The notes below the pieces were generated by a model, which was given only the letters and a program-made list of their open reading frames with translations, ran no database searches and had not been told where the DNA came from. Positions 17,108-25,673 of a stretch of DNA of 64,000 nt are shown piece by piece. The DNA is from Methylobacterium frigidaeris. Lineage in GTDB: Bacteria; Pseudomonadota; Alphaproteobacteria; Rhizobiales; Beijerinckiaceae. How positions within the stretch are numbered: position 1 is the first letter of the stretch; every line of letters begins with the position of its first letter. The position numbers and the translations under genes were made by a program. The stretch is from the NCBI RefSeq assembly GCF_022179185.1, contig NZ_BPQJ01000024.1, positions 44,074-108,073 on the forward strand, given 5' to 3'.

Positions 17108-19063
17108 ATGCGGACGCCAGGGCACATCCGGACGGTCAGGCCGGGTCGCGCACCGGCCGACCGCGCACGGACGGACGGGGTCGGCGCGGAGCGCCCGAAG
17201 CCGCACGAACCTGCCGGCCGGCCAGGAAACCGCGCGCTCTACTACGCGCTCCGCTCCGCCCTTCCGGCGCAGGCGCCGTCGGGCAACCATTCTCCCGAGG
17301 TCGCGGCTCCGCCTCCGTCCCGCGCGTCGCAACCGCTGGAAGCGGAGGCGCGCCGATCCTCGCGCGCGGTGCTGGACAGGGCGCGGCCGGCCACCCTCGG
17401 GGCGATCGCGCCCGGACCGGCCGCGGCCGAGGCCTTGGGCGGCGGCGCGCCGCGCACCGGAGCGCCGATGAGCGCGGCGCTCAGGGCCCGTCTGGAACCG
17501 GCGCTCGGATCGTCCCTCGCCGCCGCGCGCATTCACACGGGCCCTCGGGCGGACACCGTCGCGCGCGCTCATGAGGCGCGGGCGGTGACGGTCAGCTCGG
17601 ACATCTATTTCGCGGAGGGGCAATACGACCCGGACGCGCCGCAGGGTCTCGCCCTGATCGCCCACGAGGCGGCGCACGTCGTTCAGGCGCGGCGGTTGCC
17701 CGCGGGAGCGCCCGCGCCCGCCCTTGCCTCGTCCTGGCGCGATGCGGCGGAAGAATGGGCCGCCGAGAAGAAGGCGCAGGCCTCCGAATGGTACGACCGC
17801 GAGAAGTGGAACGTCTACCGCGCCATGATCGCCGCGCTCAGGGGCGCGAAGGGGACCGGGATCAGCAAGCTCCGGACTCTCCTCACCGGCGTTTCGGCGG
17901 ATTTGCGGCCGGCCGCCGAGATCCTCGTCGATGTGCTCGATGGCATCCTCGACATGGTCATCGCGCTGCTGCTCGCGGTGATCGGCATGGTCGTCGGCTT
18001 CGTCGAGGGCATCGCCGGCATGATCAGCGGCCTCGTCACGCTCGCCTACAAGGCGCTCGCGATGGCCGCGGACCTCGTGCTGGCGCTCGCCGGCAGGCCC
18101 GACGCCTTCCGGAAAGACGTCGACGGCCTCGTCAGAGCGTTGCGGGCCCTGCCGGGCGCCCTGAAGGCCGCGATCGACGCGTGGCTGGAGAAATGGCGAA
18201 AGGCGACGCCCGAGGAGCAGGTGATCATGGGCGGCGAACTTCTCGGTCAGATCGAGGCCTTCATCGCGACCTTCTCCGTCTCGGGCGCGAAGGCCGGCGG
18301 CCTGAGGCTGACGGTCCCGGTTCCCAGACTCGCCGCTCTCGCCGACGGATCGGTGCAGCTGGGCGTGGCGACGGCGGCGGTTCCGACAATCGCTCCCCGC
18401 CTCGCCGCCGAGGGAGCGGTCATCGGCAGTCAGGCCTTGGCCATGACGGCTCACGGCCCGACGGGGTCCGGTGGCGGCGGATCGTCCGGCGGCGGGGGTG
18501 CGCCTCGGGAACCCGGACCGCTGGCCGGGATGTCGGACGCCGAGATCGAGAAGGCTTTGGCCGAGATCGAGATGAAGCCGGCCGGCGATCTTATCAGCGA
18601 TCTCTTCGTGCACGAGCAGCGGGCCGAGGCGCTCGACGAACTGCGCCGGATCAAGGGAGACCCGACGCTCAAGGGGCGGCCCGGCAAGACGCCGAAGGGT
18701 GAGGCCATCAACCCGAGCCCCGGCTACCAGTCGGCGCATTTGGCGCCGCAATCGCTCTTCATCTATCGCAACGGAAAGCTGCTGCACGGCTACGACCCGG
18801 GCAAGATGGTCACGCGGCTCCTGCCGACCGGAAAGGGGCACGCCCACACGCTGTTCGACCAGTTCTGGCAGCGGGAATTCAGGGCGATGTCCGGAACGCA
18901 CACGACCGTTGCCGAGGCCGAGCAGGTGCTCGTGCGCGCCGCGCGTGAGTCCGGAGCGTTCTCCGCCGCCGAAGCGGAGTCGATGGCCGCGCTCATCCGG
19001 AACGACTTCCGCTTTCAGCTCGACCTGAAAGACACGGACGTCGTGCGCATTCCGGGAAAGTGA
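17108..19063 (+). CDS. eCIS DUF4157 effector candidate 1 with uncharacterised C-terminal domain (651 aa)
   Basis: The N-terminus (1-110) is low-complexity and rich in Arg/Pro. A DUF4157 (eCIS core) domain follows at about 117-200, with RIHTGPRADTVARAHEARAV and an HEAAH motif at 186-190; this domain marks proteins loaded into eCIS. A long hydrophobic stretch at about 270-330 may insert in or cross a membrane. A Gly/Ser linker (about 452-470) leads to a C-terminal domain of about 180 residues with GYQSAHLAPQSL and GKGHAHTLFDQFWQ, whose conserved-looking histidines suggest an enzyme, possibly nuclease-like. I cannot name that domain. No immunity-like gene directly follows; the next gene is the second effector. 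Confidence 0.75.
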   Translation: MRTPGHIRTVRPGRAPADRARTDGVGAERPKPHEPAGRPGNRALYYALRSALPAQAPSGNHSPEVAAPPPSRASQPLEAEARRSSRAVLDRARPATLGAIAPGPAAAEALGGGAPRTGAPMSAALRARLEPALGSSLAAARIHTGPRADTVARAHEARAVTVSSDIYFAEGQYDPDAPQGLALIAHEAAHVVQARRLPAGAPAPALASSWRDAAEEWAAEKKAQASEWYDREKWNVYRAMIAALRGAKGTGISKLRTLLTGVSADLRPAAEILVDVLDGILDMVIALLLAVIGMVVGFVEGIAGMISGLVTLAYKALAMAADLVLALAGRPDAFRKDVDGLVRALRALPGALKAAIDAWLEKWRKATPEEQVIMGGELLGQIEAFIATFSVSGAKAGGLRLTVPVPRLAALADGSVQLGVATAAVPTIAPRLAAEGAVIGSQALAMTAHGPTGSGGGGSSGGGGAPREPGPLAGMSDAEIEKALAEIEMKPAGDLISDLFVHEQRAEALDELRRIKGDPTLKGRPGKTPKGEAINPSPGYQSAHLAPQSLFIYRNGKLLHGYDPGKMVTRLLPTGKGHAHTLFDQFWQREFRAMSGTHTTVAEAEQVLVRAARESGAFSAAEAESMAALIRNDFRFQLDLKDTDVVRIPGK

Positions 19064-19075
19064 GGGAAGTGGGCT

Positions 19076-22000
19076 ATGGCCTCCGTCACCCCTCAGGGGG
19101 CGCAACCCGCGGCCCGCACTCCCGCCAGGGCGCCGGCGAGCCGGACGCCGGAACGCCCGGCGGGTTCCGGCGTCGCCGACAGCGCGCCGCGCGTCGGCAA
19201 CCGCGCGCTGTTTGCCATGACGTCGTCCGGTGAGGACGCGCCGCTGGTACAGGCCATGTGCCGCAATCCGGGGTGCCTGCAGCTGGCCGCGGCGGTGCAG
19301 CGGCGGGCGATCCGGCGCCAGACGTCGGACCGGTTCGAGATCGAGGCGGACCGCACCGCAGACCTCGTCATGCGCCCGGCTCCGCACGTCGCGGCCCCGT
19401 CGATCCAGCGCGTCAGCCCGTCGGCCGGCGCGGCGGTCCAGAGGGCGACCGAGGACGAGCAGGCCGAGGAGGCCGAGGGCCAGGCAGTTGACGCCGAGTT
19501 CGGCATCCAGGCCAAGGGTCGCGAAGAGCGCGGCGAGGAAGGCGGCGGCCCCGCGCCGTTCGTGGTTGGCGGCGGGGGCGGTCATCCGCTGCCGGCGCAG
19601 CAGCGCACCTTCCTCGAACCGCGCTTCGGCCGCGACCTCGGCGCCGTGCGCGTCCATACCGGTTCGCAGGCCGACGCCTCGGCGCGCTCGCTCGGCGCGC
19701 TGGCCTACACGCAGGGCCCCCACATCGTGTTCCGCTCCGGCGAATACTCGCCGGCGTCGGAGACCGGCGGCTGGCTGCTCGCCCACGAACTGACCCACGT
19801 GGCGCAGCAAGGCCATGCGCCGGCGCTGGGGGCGGAGGGCGCGTCGGCCTCGCCGGCGGCGGCAGGCGCCGTCCAGCGCTACGCGGATACCAACCTGCCG
19901 GTCAGGCGAGCGATCGACGTGGCCTACGCGCGATCCCTGACCGACACGGAGCTCGAGGCCGCGACCCTCGCGGCCCAGCAGGCCCACGACGCCGAAAATG
20001 AGAGCAACGCGTACACGCTCGTGCTCCAGGCCAATCTCGCGATTCTGCATGCCGAACGCTTCGTCCGGGACAACTCGACGAGGATACCCGACGACCTGAA
20101 GCCGCAGCCGCCCGATGAGACCGACGTCCCGTTCGAGGAGAAGGAGTTCGACGTCGACGCCGAGGACTGGGCCGCGCCGGAGCCCGTTCCGGGCATTACG
20201 CGCGTGGATCCGGCGCGACTGAGGCCCGCTCCGAGCGAGGCGGGCCCGTTCGAGGACATCCCGATCAACACCCGGCTCGTCGTCGTCACCACGCGCAACG
20301 GATGGAGCCAGGTGACGCTGGAGGACGGCCGGAAAGGCTGGATCAGCTCGAGCCGCGTCGAAACCAAGCTTCCCGACCCGGATGCCCGGCTCTACACCGT
20401 CAAGGCAGGCGACACGGCGCAGACCATCGCACGCCGCTTCTACGGCAAGCACTCCACCGAATGGGGCCAGGACGAGCGCTACTTCGTCAACGTGCTGTTC
20501 CACGTCAACAGCCTGTTCCCTGCCCAGAAGGACCAGGGCATCATCCGCCCGGCCGGCAAGGAGGACGACTGGGACGCGACGGTCGTCAAGGCCGACCACA
20601 AGATCTGGATCCCGGGGGTCGACTACGCGCTCGGCCTGAAGGGGATCGTGCCCTCGGGCTCATTCACCTACGAGACCTGGCAGACCATCAAGAACATCTT
20701 CGTCGGCACCGCGGGCTTCATATCCGGCCTGCTGGTGGGGGCACTCGAATCTGTCGTCGACGTCTTCGTCGGCATCTGGGACATGATCAAGATCGCCTGG
20801 GACGTCATCAAGAGCATCGTCACCGGCGAGATCGTCTCGGACATCAAGAAGCTCTGGGACGACCTTTCCAAACTGACGCTGGACGACATCGTCAACGCCG
20901 GCCTCGAGTGGTTCAAATCGAAGTGGTTCGCCGACGGCACCTGGTCGCGCTGGTACAATCGCGGCTGGCTGATCGGCTACATCATCGTCGAGATCCTGCT
21001 GCTGATCTTCAGCGACGGCATCGCGACGGCGGTCAAATGGGTCGGGAAGACCGCCAAGTTCGCCAAGCTGCTCGAGAAGCTGCCGACCATCGCCAAGATG
21101 ATCAAGAAGGCCGAGAAGGTGACCGGCGCCGCCGCCGACGCCCTGCGCCTCGGCTCCAAGGCGCTGTCGAAGGTGCATCACTGGGCGCAGACGGCGCTGC
21201 GCATCCCGCTGGAGATCATCAAGGACACGTCCGCCGCGGCCCTGGAACGGCTCAAGGGCCTGTCCGCCTGGGCCAAGGAGAAGTTCCGCTTCCTGAACCC
21301 ATTCGCGATGAAGCTCGCGCTCGGCTGTGCCTCGCCTTGCAGGGTCAACATCCACGAGATCGAGGGGTTTCTGAAGAACCTCGCTGCCAAGGGCATCAAG
21401 GCCGGCGCCAAGCTCGGCGGCGACGTCGAGAAGATCATCGCGGCGCTGCCGGCCGACAAGCTCAACCTGAAGATGATCCGGAAGAAGTTGAAATCCAGAC
21501 CGGCGCTTGCAAAACTGATCGAATCCGCTGATCTCACTGCCGACGATTTCGGGAAGATCGCGCATTTCACGACGGCGGGCGATCTCGCCAGCGAGGCGCA
21601 GTCGTACCGCACCTTCGTGAGGTATCTCACGGCCGTGGTGCCGGCGAAAGCCGAGGGGGACATTACCAAGCTCAACAAGATCATCGCCGCCATGATGAAG
21701 ACCGATGCGAAGATGTCCGAGAAGGTCAAGACTGCGATCATCCGCCAGGGATCGGCAATGAAGGGCTCGATGTTCGAGGGATTCGCCAAGCTCAACATTC
21801 CGGAACTCGGCGGCAAGGACTTTGCACGGGTCACCTTCAAGCAGACCGCGACGCTCGCGCTCGAGAAGACACAGCGCACCGCCGACAACTTCGTCGCCGC
21901 GACGGGCGAGATCTGGGAGATCAAGCATACCTGGGACAAGGTCCCGGCGGACCAGATGCGCGACTATCAGAAAATCATTGGCCAGGTGGCGCCGGGGGGA

Positions 22001-22123
22001 GAGAAAGTGAAGGGCGTGAACTATCTGTTCCCGGACAAGGCTGCCGCCGAGGCCAACAAGCACCTCAAGGATGCAGGCTTCGGCGTCCGCTATCTCGTCG
22101 GCAAGGGCATGGCTGCGCTATGA
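19076..22123 (+). CDS. eCIS DUF4157 effector candidate 2 with PD-(D/E)xK-like nuclease C-terminus (1015 aa)
   Basis: Domains in order: a disordered N-terminus; DUF4157 at about 175-245 with HELTH at 237-241; an SH3-like domain at about 375-435 (ending GRKGWISSSRVE); a LysM-like domain at about 439-500 (LYTVKAGDTAQTIARRFYG); hydrophobic segments at about 538-590 and 631-660; a Lys-rich helical region; and a C-terminal domain of about 110 residues. The last shows ADNF (Asp937), EIWEIKH (Glu948, Lys950) and QMRDYQ, the D...ExK...Q layout of restriction-endonuclease-fold toxins. I infer a DNase effector. The stop overlaps the start of the putative immunity gene (ATGA at 22120-22123). Confidence 0.8.
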   Translation: MASVTPQGAQPAARTPARAPASRTPERPAGSGVADSAPRVGNRALFAMTSSGEDAPLVQAMCRNPGCLQLAAAVQRRAIRRQTSDRFEIEADRTADLVMRPAPHVAAPSIQRVSPSAGAAVQRATEDEQAEEAEGQAVDAEFGIQAKGREERGEEGGGPAPFVVGGGGGHPLPAQQRTFLEPRFGRDLGAVRVHTGSQADASARSLGALAYTQGPHIVFRSGEYSPASETGGWLLAHELTHVAQQGHAPALGAEGASASPAAAGAVQRYADTNLPVRRAIDVAYARSLTDTELEAATLAAQQAHDAENESNAYTLVLQANLAILHAERFVRDNSTRIPDDLKPQPPDETDVPFEEKEFDVDAEDWAAPEPVPGITRVDPARLRPAPSEAGPFEDIPINTRLVVVTTRNGWSQVTLEDGRKGWISSSRVETKLPDPDARLYTVKAGDTAQTIARRFYGKHSTEWGQDERYFVNVLFHVNSLFPAQKDQGIIRPAGKEDDWDATVVKADHKIWIPGVDYALGLKGIVPSGSFTYETWQTIKNIFVGTAGFISGLLVGALESVVDVFVGIWDMIKIAWDVIKSIVTGEIVSDIKKLWDDLSKLTLDDIVNAGLEWFKSKWFADGTWSRWYNRGWLIGYIIVEILLLIFSDGIATAVKWVGKTAKFAKLLEKLPTIAKMIKKAEKVTGAAADALRLGSKALSKVHHWAQTALRIPLEIIKDTSAAALERLKGLSAWAKEKFRFLNPFAMKLALGCASPCRVNIHEIEGFLKNLAAKGIKAGAKLGGDVEKIIAALPADKLNLKMIRKKLKSRPALAKLIESADLTADDFGKIAHFTTAGDLASEAQSYRTFVRYLTAVVPAKAEGDITKLNKIIAAMMKTDAKMSEKVKTAIIRQGSAMKGSMFEGFAKLNIPELGGKDFARVTFKQTATLALEKTQRTADNFVAATGEIWEIKHTWDKVPADQMRDYQKIIGQVAPGGEKVKGVNYLFPDKAAAEANKHLKDAGFGVRYLVGKGMAAL

Positions 22124-22848
22124 TCGACATCGACTTCCCCGACGCGGTGCAGTGGCGCGTCGCCACGCATGTCCACGACTGGCTCGGCGGAGACGCGTTG
22201 CGGGCGCTGCTCGGAGGCTGGGCGAAGCACGGCCTGATCGGGCGTCCCAGCGAATTCGAGGTCGGCGACGATGACGACCCGTGGATCGTCGAGGACGCGG
22301 AGACGCTCGCCGACGCAATCCTGCGCGTCCCGAGGAACAGGGCCGGTGGCGTCAGCGGCCGCATGCGCGGCGATCAGCCGAGGCCGTGGGGGCTCTCCTT
22401 CATCCTCGCCGCCTTCGACACGCAGGGCGGCCGCACGGAGGGCTACTCCATCGTCAACCTCAACCTGCCTCGCGGCGAGAGCGAGAGGAACTCCGCCGCA
22501 CTGCTGAACTGTTTCGAGGAACTCTGCCGTCCGGACCGCTGCGAATACGCCTCGATCCACCCGCGGCTGCGGGCCGAGGAGCTTCGCATGTTCGCCTACA
22601 CGCCCCCGCTCACAATCGCGCCGATGTTCGCCGGCCTGTTCTGGGCGAACTTCCTGGGTCCCGGAACCATCGAGGCGTTCGACGTCGGTGCCATCGACAG
22701 CCTCGCGGTCGCGCGGCGGCGTTGGTTCGGCGACCGGGGCGTGGCGATCGTCGTGACGGAGGACATCGCGTCGATCTGCACGCCGAAGGGCGAGAAGCGG
22801 CTCATCGCATTGACCGACCAGCTGCGTGCGGCGGTGGCACCGAATTGA
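22120..22848 (+). CDS. Putative immunity protein for the adjacent effector (Imm52-like, 242 aa)
   Basis: A soluble, acidic protein without signal peptide whose start codon overlaps the effector stop (ATGA), the arrangement expected for a toxin-immunity pair. The C-terminal half has PPLTIAPMFAGLFWANFLGP, which resembles immunity families such as Imm52 as I remember them. This similarity is a weak recollection and is not established here. An alternative is an effector chaperone or adaptor. It is the last gene of the eCIS block; downstream DNA is a mobile-element scar. The GC-rich codon use is similar to that of the upstream genes. Confidence 0.55.
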   Translation: MIDIDFPDAVQWRVATHVHDWLGGDALRALLGGWAKHGLIGRPSEFEVGDDDDPWIVEDAETLADAILRVPRNRAGGVSGRMRGDQPRPWGLSFILAAFDTQGGRTEGYSIVNLNLPRGESERNSAALLNCFEELCRPDRCEYASIHPRLRAEELRMFAYTPPLTIAPMFAGLFWANFLGPGTIEAFDVGAIDSLAVARRRWFGDRGVAIVVTEDIASICTPKGEKRLIALTDQLRAAVAPN

Positions 22849-23051
22849 CCTGGACCTCCGGCGCGGAGCTCGTCCTGAGCCACGGGCTCGACCAGAGCCG
22901 GCGCAGCCGCTCGCCGCGAACGGAAAGGCTCCTGGCCGAGATCTGCCATCTCGCGGCCTGCGATCTGCGCGTGTGCCCGCTCCACCAGCCTGCGCTTACC
23001 GGCGTCCTCGTCGATGCGGAACTTCGCTGTCGCGTCCGGGAAGGCTCAGGG
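22849..23051. other. Intergenic, no recognised gene
   Basis: About 200 bases between the immunity-like gene and a MITE-like repeat. Frames on both strands are open over part of it, but none has a recognisable domain or a plausible start. It is probably degraded coding or spacer DNA. Confidence 0.4.
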
Positions 23052-23173
23052 TAATACCGCCGCGCCTTCGAACGGACGCGTTCGACGGTGCCAGGCAAGC
23101 CCGAACGGGCGCCGGCGCTGATGCGCCGCTCGCCTTCGCATGGACGCGGCGATGCGAAGGCGCGAGGGTATAA
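23052..23173. repeat. MITE-like palindromic repeat, copy 1
   Basis: A 122-base element with imperfect terminal inverted repeats (TAATACCGCCGCGCCTTCG at the left end, the complement of CGAAGGCGCGAGGGTATAA at the right). It has an inner palindrome around the GCCTTCGCAT and ATGCGAAGGC arms. A second copy lies at 52455-52577 with about 90 percent identity by eye. No coding capacity is credible; frames through it give Arg-rich peptides that are likely to be annotated by mistake. The structure suggests a non-autonomous miniature transposable element. Confidence 0.8.
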
Positions 23174-23300
23174 GAAGTCGGTGCCGTGGCGGCTGATCGG
23201 CGAGGCGGTGCGCGTCACCGTGAGCGGGGCGAGGGTGCGCGTCCACCATGGCGGGCAGGAGGTCGCCAGCCACGTCGAGCGGCTCGGCGATTCGGGCCTA
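23169..23300 (+). pseudogene. IS21 IstA transposase C-terminal remnant
   Basis: The + frame starting at 23169 reads KKSVPWRLIGEAV, then VRVHHGGQEVASHV, which is the C-terminal beta domain of IstA transposases of IS21 elements (usual form: YSVPYRLIG...V.V...G..VA.H). Only about 43 residues remain and no istB follows. The right end of the MITE overlaps the left edge of the remnant, so the two lie in one scar. It is not functional. Confidence 0.65.
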
Positions 23301-23315
23301 ACTTTCGCGCCCTGT

Positions 23316-23846
23316 TCAGTCTTCGTCCTGCCACCTCCGCAGGTCCGTCTGGTCATGATAGGCCATGCGGTCGGGTGTGGTGATGAACTCGATCGTGGTG
23401 CCCCAGGGCATCCGGCAGTAGCAGACCTTGTTTCCCGGACCTTTTTCAGTCGCGTAGGGAATGGCGCGCGGCGCGGTAAGGGGCGTACCGCCAGCTCTCT
23501 CGAAGCGCTCGACCGACGCATCGATGTCATCGGTGTAAAGCGCGAAATGCGTGATGCCGAAGTCGCTGGCCCGGACCGGCTGGGCCTGTTCGGGGCCGTG
23601 CATCTCGAACAGCTCGATGTCGGGTCCGGATCCGATCTTGACCATCGCCTGGCCACGAACGACGGTTCCGGGGAACGCACCGACTGCCCGCTCGAATTCG
23701 GGCCCCTGCCGCGGCGGATCCTGCGGTCCGAAGGACTGGTAGATCACCTGGCCGCCGAAGGCTTCCACCAGGAATGATGTCGCCGCTTCGATGTCGGGTA
23801 CCGTGATGCCGATATGATTGACGCCGCGAATGACCGGTGAGGACAT
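23316..23846 (-). CDS. VOC family protein (glyoxalase/dioxygenase fold)
   Basis: A 176-residue vicinal-oxygen-chelate protein with two beta-alpha-beta-beta-beta modules: VNHIGITVPDIEAATSFLVE (candidate metal ligand His11) and GITHFALYTDDIDASVERFE in the second half, ending with WGTTIEFITTPD (candidate Glu ligand). Such proteins are glyoxalases, extradiol dioxygenases, epimerases or resistance proteins; the substrate cannot be read from the sequence. It is the most distal gene of a minus-strand set with an alpha/beta hydrolase, an SDR and a HIBADH-type dehydrogenase, which suggests catabolism of a small organic compound. Confidence 0.85.
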   Translation of the reverse strand: MSSPVIRGVNHIGITVPDIEAATSFLVEAFGGQVIYQSFGPQDPPRQGPEFERAVGAFPGTVVRGQAMVKIGSGPDIELFEMHGPEQAQPVRASDFGITHFALYTDDIDASVERFERAGGTPLTAPRAIPYATEKGPGNKVCYCRMPWGTTIEFITTPDRMAYHDQTDLRRWQDED

Positions 23847-23948
23847 GACGGTCTCCTTCCTTGACTGGGTCGATCGCGATCCCCTGAACGGGCTTTGCCC
23901 GCAGGGCCGCGGCCGGCTTGGCCCGCAATGTCGTGCGGGCGCCGGCTT

Positions 23949-24797
23949 TCAGTTGGCCTTCAGGAAATCGATCAGAGCGGCCGCGACTTCGTGCGGCCGC
24001 TCGTCGGCGACATAGTGGCTGCACCGCGCAATCGAGCCGCCCGTCACGTTGCTGGCGAACTCCTGCAGCATCGGCACCATCTGCGCCCCGAACCGCTGGT
24101 CTCCGCCTAAGCCAAGCACCGGTATCTCGAGCGGCTGCTTCTTGTACTCGAGGGCAGCCGCGTGATCGGCGGCGAGGGTGCGATACCATTCCATGCCGCC
24201 GCGCGTGCGGCCGGGAAGCGCCATCGCCTTCGCGTAGATGTCAATGTCCGCCGGATCGAAGGTGCTGTGATCGTAGAACCGCTCGGCCATGAAGGTCGAA
24301 ACATAGTCATATTCACGGCCGTGGATCAGGCGCTCGGGCAGATCCCGGTTCATATGGAAACCAAAGTGCCAGAGTCGCGCGGTCGTCGCCTCCCATCCGG
24401 TCCAGCCGGGAAGCGGCACGTCGAGCACGGCCAGATGCGTGATCGCCGCCCGATAGATCGCCGCCTGCGGCAGCGCCACCATGCCGCCGATGTCGTGCCC
24501 ACACACCGCGTAGCGCTCATGCCCGAGGGCGACCATGACCTCATGCGCATCGCGCGCCATCGTTGCCTTGTCATAGCCGTCGAGCGGACAGTCGGAGAAT
24601 CCCGCACCGCGCAGATCGACGGCCACCACGCTGAAATGCGCGGCCAGCAGCGGCATCACATGGTGCCATTCCCACCAGGTTTCAGGCCAGCCATGAAGCA
24701 GAAGAATCGGCGGGCCAGCGCCTCCGGTGACGGCGTTGAGCTTGATGCCGTTCACCGGCACGAGTTGCTGGGCAAATCCCTGCAAAGTTGCGATCAT
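23949..24797 (-). CDS. Alpha/beta hydrolase, epoxide hydrolase/dehalogenase-like
   Basis: A 282-residue alpha/beta-hydrolase-fold enzyme. It has the oxyanion-hole HGWPE motif (35-39), a nucleophile elbow GHDIGG with Asp102 as nucleophile, and a late catalytic His261 in SHYVADERP. Asp in place of Ser points to an epoxide hydrolase, haloalkane dehalogenase or fluoroacetate dehalogenase. HGxP is typical of epoxide hydrolases. No signal peptide is seen, so it is cytoplasmic. It lies between the VOC gene and the SDR gene on the same strand and is probably co-transcribed. The exact substrate is unknown. Confidence 0.88.
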   Translation of the reverse strand: MIATLQGFAQQLVPVNGIKLNAVTGGAGPPILLLHGWPETWWEWHHVMPLLAAHFSVVAVDLRGAGFSDCPLDGYDKATMARDAHEVMVALGHERYAVCGHDIGGMVALPQAAIYRAAITHLAVLDVPLPGWTGWEATTARLWHFGFHMNRDLPERLIHGREYDYVSTFMAERFYDHSTFDPADIDIYAKAMALPGRTRGGMEWYRTLAADHAAALEYKKQPLEIPVLGLGGDQRFGAQMVPMLQEFASNVTGGSIARCSHYVADERPHEVAAALIDFLKAN

Positions 24798-24848
24798 GAT
24801 CGCACTCCAGTCAGATGGTGGCGTTGGAACAGCGCTGGCGCTCGGCGC

Positions 24849-25673
24849 TCAGGGCCGATCGAAATCCGTGGCGATCGAAATATCGCGCCAGGCATCGATA
24901 TCGCGGCGAAACGCCGCCAGCTTCCGCTCGGCGATCGCGTGCGCGATCGGGCCAAGTGGCAAATGAAGCGGAGCGTCGTCGGCGTCGACTGCCTGCAGGA
25001 TCACGGCAATGGCCTTATCGGGATCGCCGGCCTGGTTGCCATCGTTGGTCTCGCGATAGTGCTTGCGCGAGCTCGCCGCATAGTCCGGCATCTCCTGTGC
25101 CGCCATGATGATCGAGCGGCCGAGAAAATCGGTGCGAAACGGCCCAGGCTCGACGATCAGCACGCGGATACCGAAGGGTTCCAACTCGCCCGCGAGCGCC
25201 TCGGAAATGCCTTCCACCGCGAACTTGGCGGCATTGTAGTAGCCTCCTCCGCCACCGCCCGCGATGCCGGCGCCGGAGGACATGGTGACGATCGTTCCGC
25301 CCTTGCGCCGCAGGACGGGCAGAGCGGCTCTGGTGGTTTCGATCAGGCCGAAGACGTTCACCTCGAACATCGGCCGATATTCTTCGGGCGTGCCTTCCTC
25401 GATCGCGCCGTACAGTCCGTAGCCGGCATTGTTCACGAGCACGTCGAACCCGCCGAATGTCTCGACGGCCTTGTTGACCGCTGACCTGGCAGCCGCCGCA
25501 TCCGTCACGTCGAGCGGCAGCGTGATCATGCGGCCGGCGAAGGGTGCCGCCATCTCTTCGATGGATTTGACGTTGCGAGCGGTCGCGATGACCTGATCGC
25601 CGCGCTGTGCCGCGGCCAGGGCAAGGCGCTGGCCGAAACCGCTCGAGCAGCCCGTAATGAGCCAAGTTTTCAT
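24849..25673 (-). CDS. Short-chain dehydrogenase/reductase
   Basis: A 274-residue classical SDR. It has the nucleotide-binding TGCSSGFG (7-14), NNAG (81-84), and the catalytic Ser at about 132 with Tyr146-x3-Lys150 in YYNAAK. The Arg after the second strand (TARN) suggests a preference for NADP(H). I start at ATG 25673, which overlaps the upstream TGA (TGATG on the minus strand); a TTG one codon earlier is less likely. It is translationally coupled to the HIBADH-type gene. It presumably oxidises or reduces an alcohol/ketone intermediate of the local pathway. Confidence 0.92.
   Translation of the reverse strand: MKTWLITGCSSGFGQRLALAAAQRGDQVIATARNVKSIEEMAAPFAGRMITLPLDVTDAAAARSAVNKAVETFGGFDVLVNNAGYGLYGAIEEGTPEEYRPMFEVNVFGLIETTRAALPVLRRKGGTIVTMSSGAGIAGGGGGGYYNAAKFAVEGISEALAGELEPFGIRVLIVEPGPFRTDFLGRSIIMAAQEMPDYAASSRKHYRETNDGNQAGDPDKAIAVILQAVDADDAPLHLPLGPIAHAIAERKLAAFRRDIDAWRDISIATDFDRP

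Noticed and set aside
16265..20599. 1444-codon minus-strand open frame across the eCIS effector genes
   Set aside because: Antisense shadow of the DUF4157 genes; no start context or recognisable domain.
1..22848. Cluster considered as a prophage
   Set aside because: No capsid, terminase, portal, integrase or lysis genes are visible; DUF4157 proteins and the gene order point to an eCIS.
1..22848. Cluster considered as a type VI secretion system
   Set aside because: No TssJ/L/M membrane complex or ClpV is visible, and the LysM adaptor and DUF4157 effectors are typical of eCIS.
23046..23273. Arg-rich peptide frames across the repeat (also at 52409-52603)
   Set aside because: They arise from the MITE-like repeat and are similar only because the repeat is; no evidence of translation.
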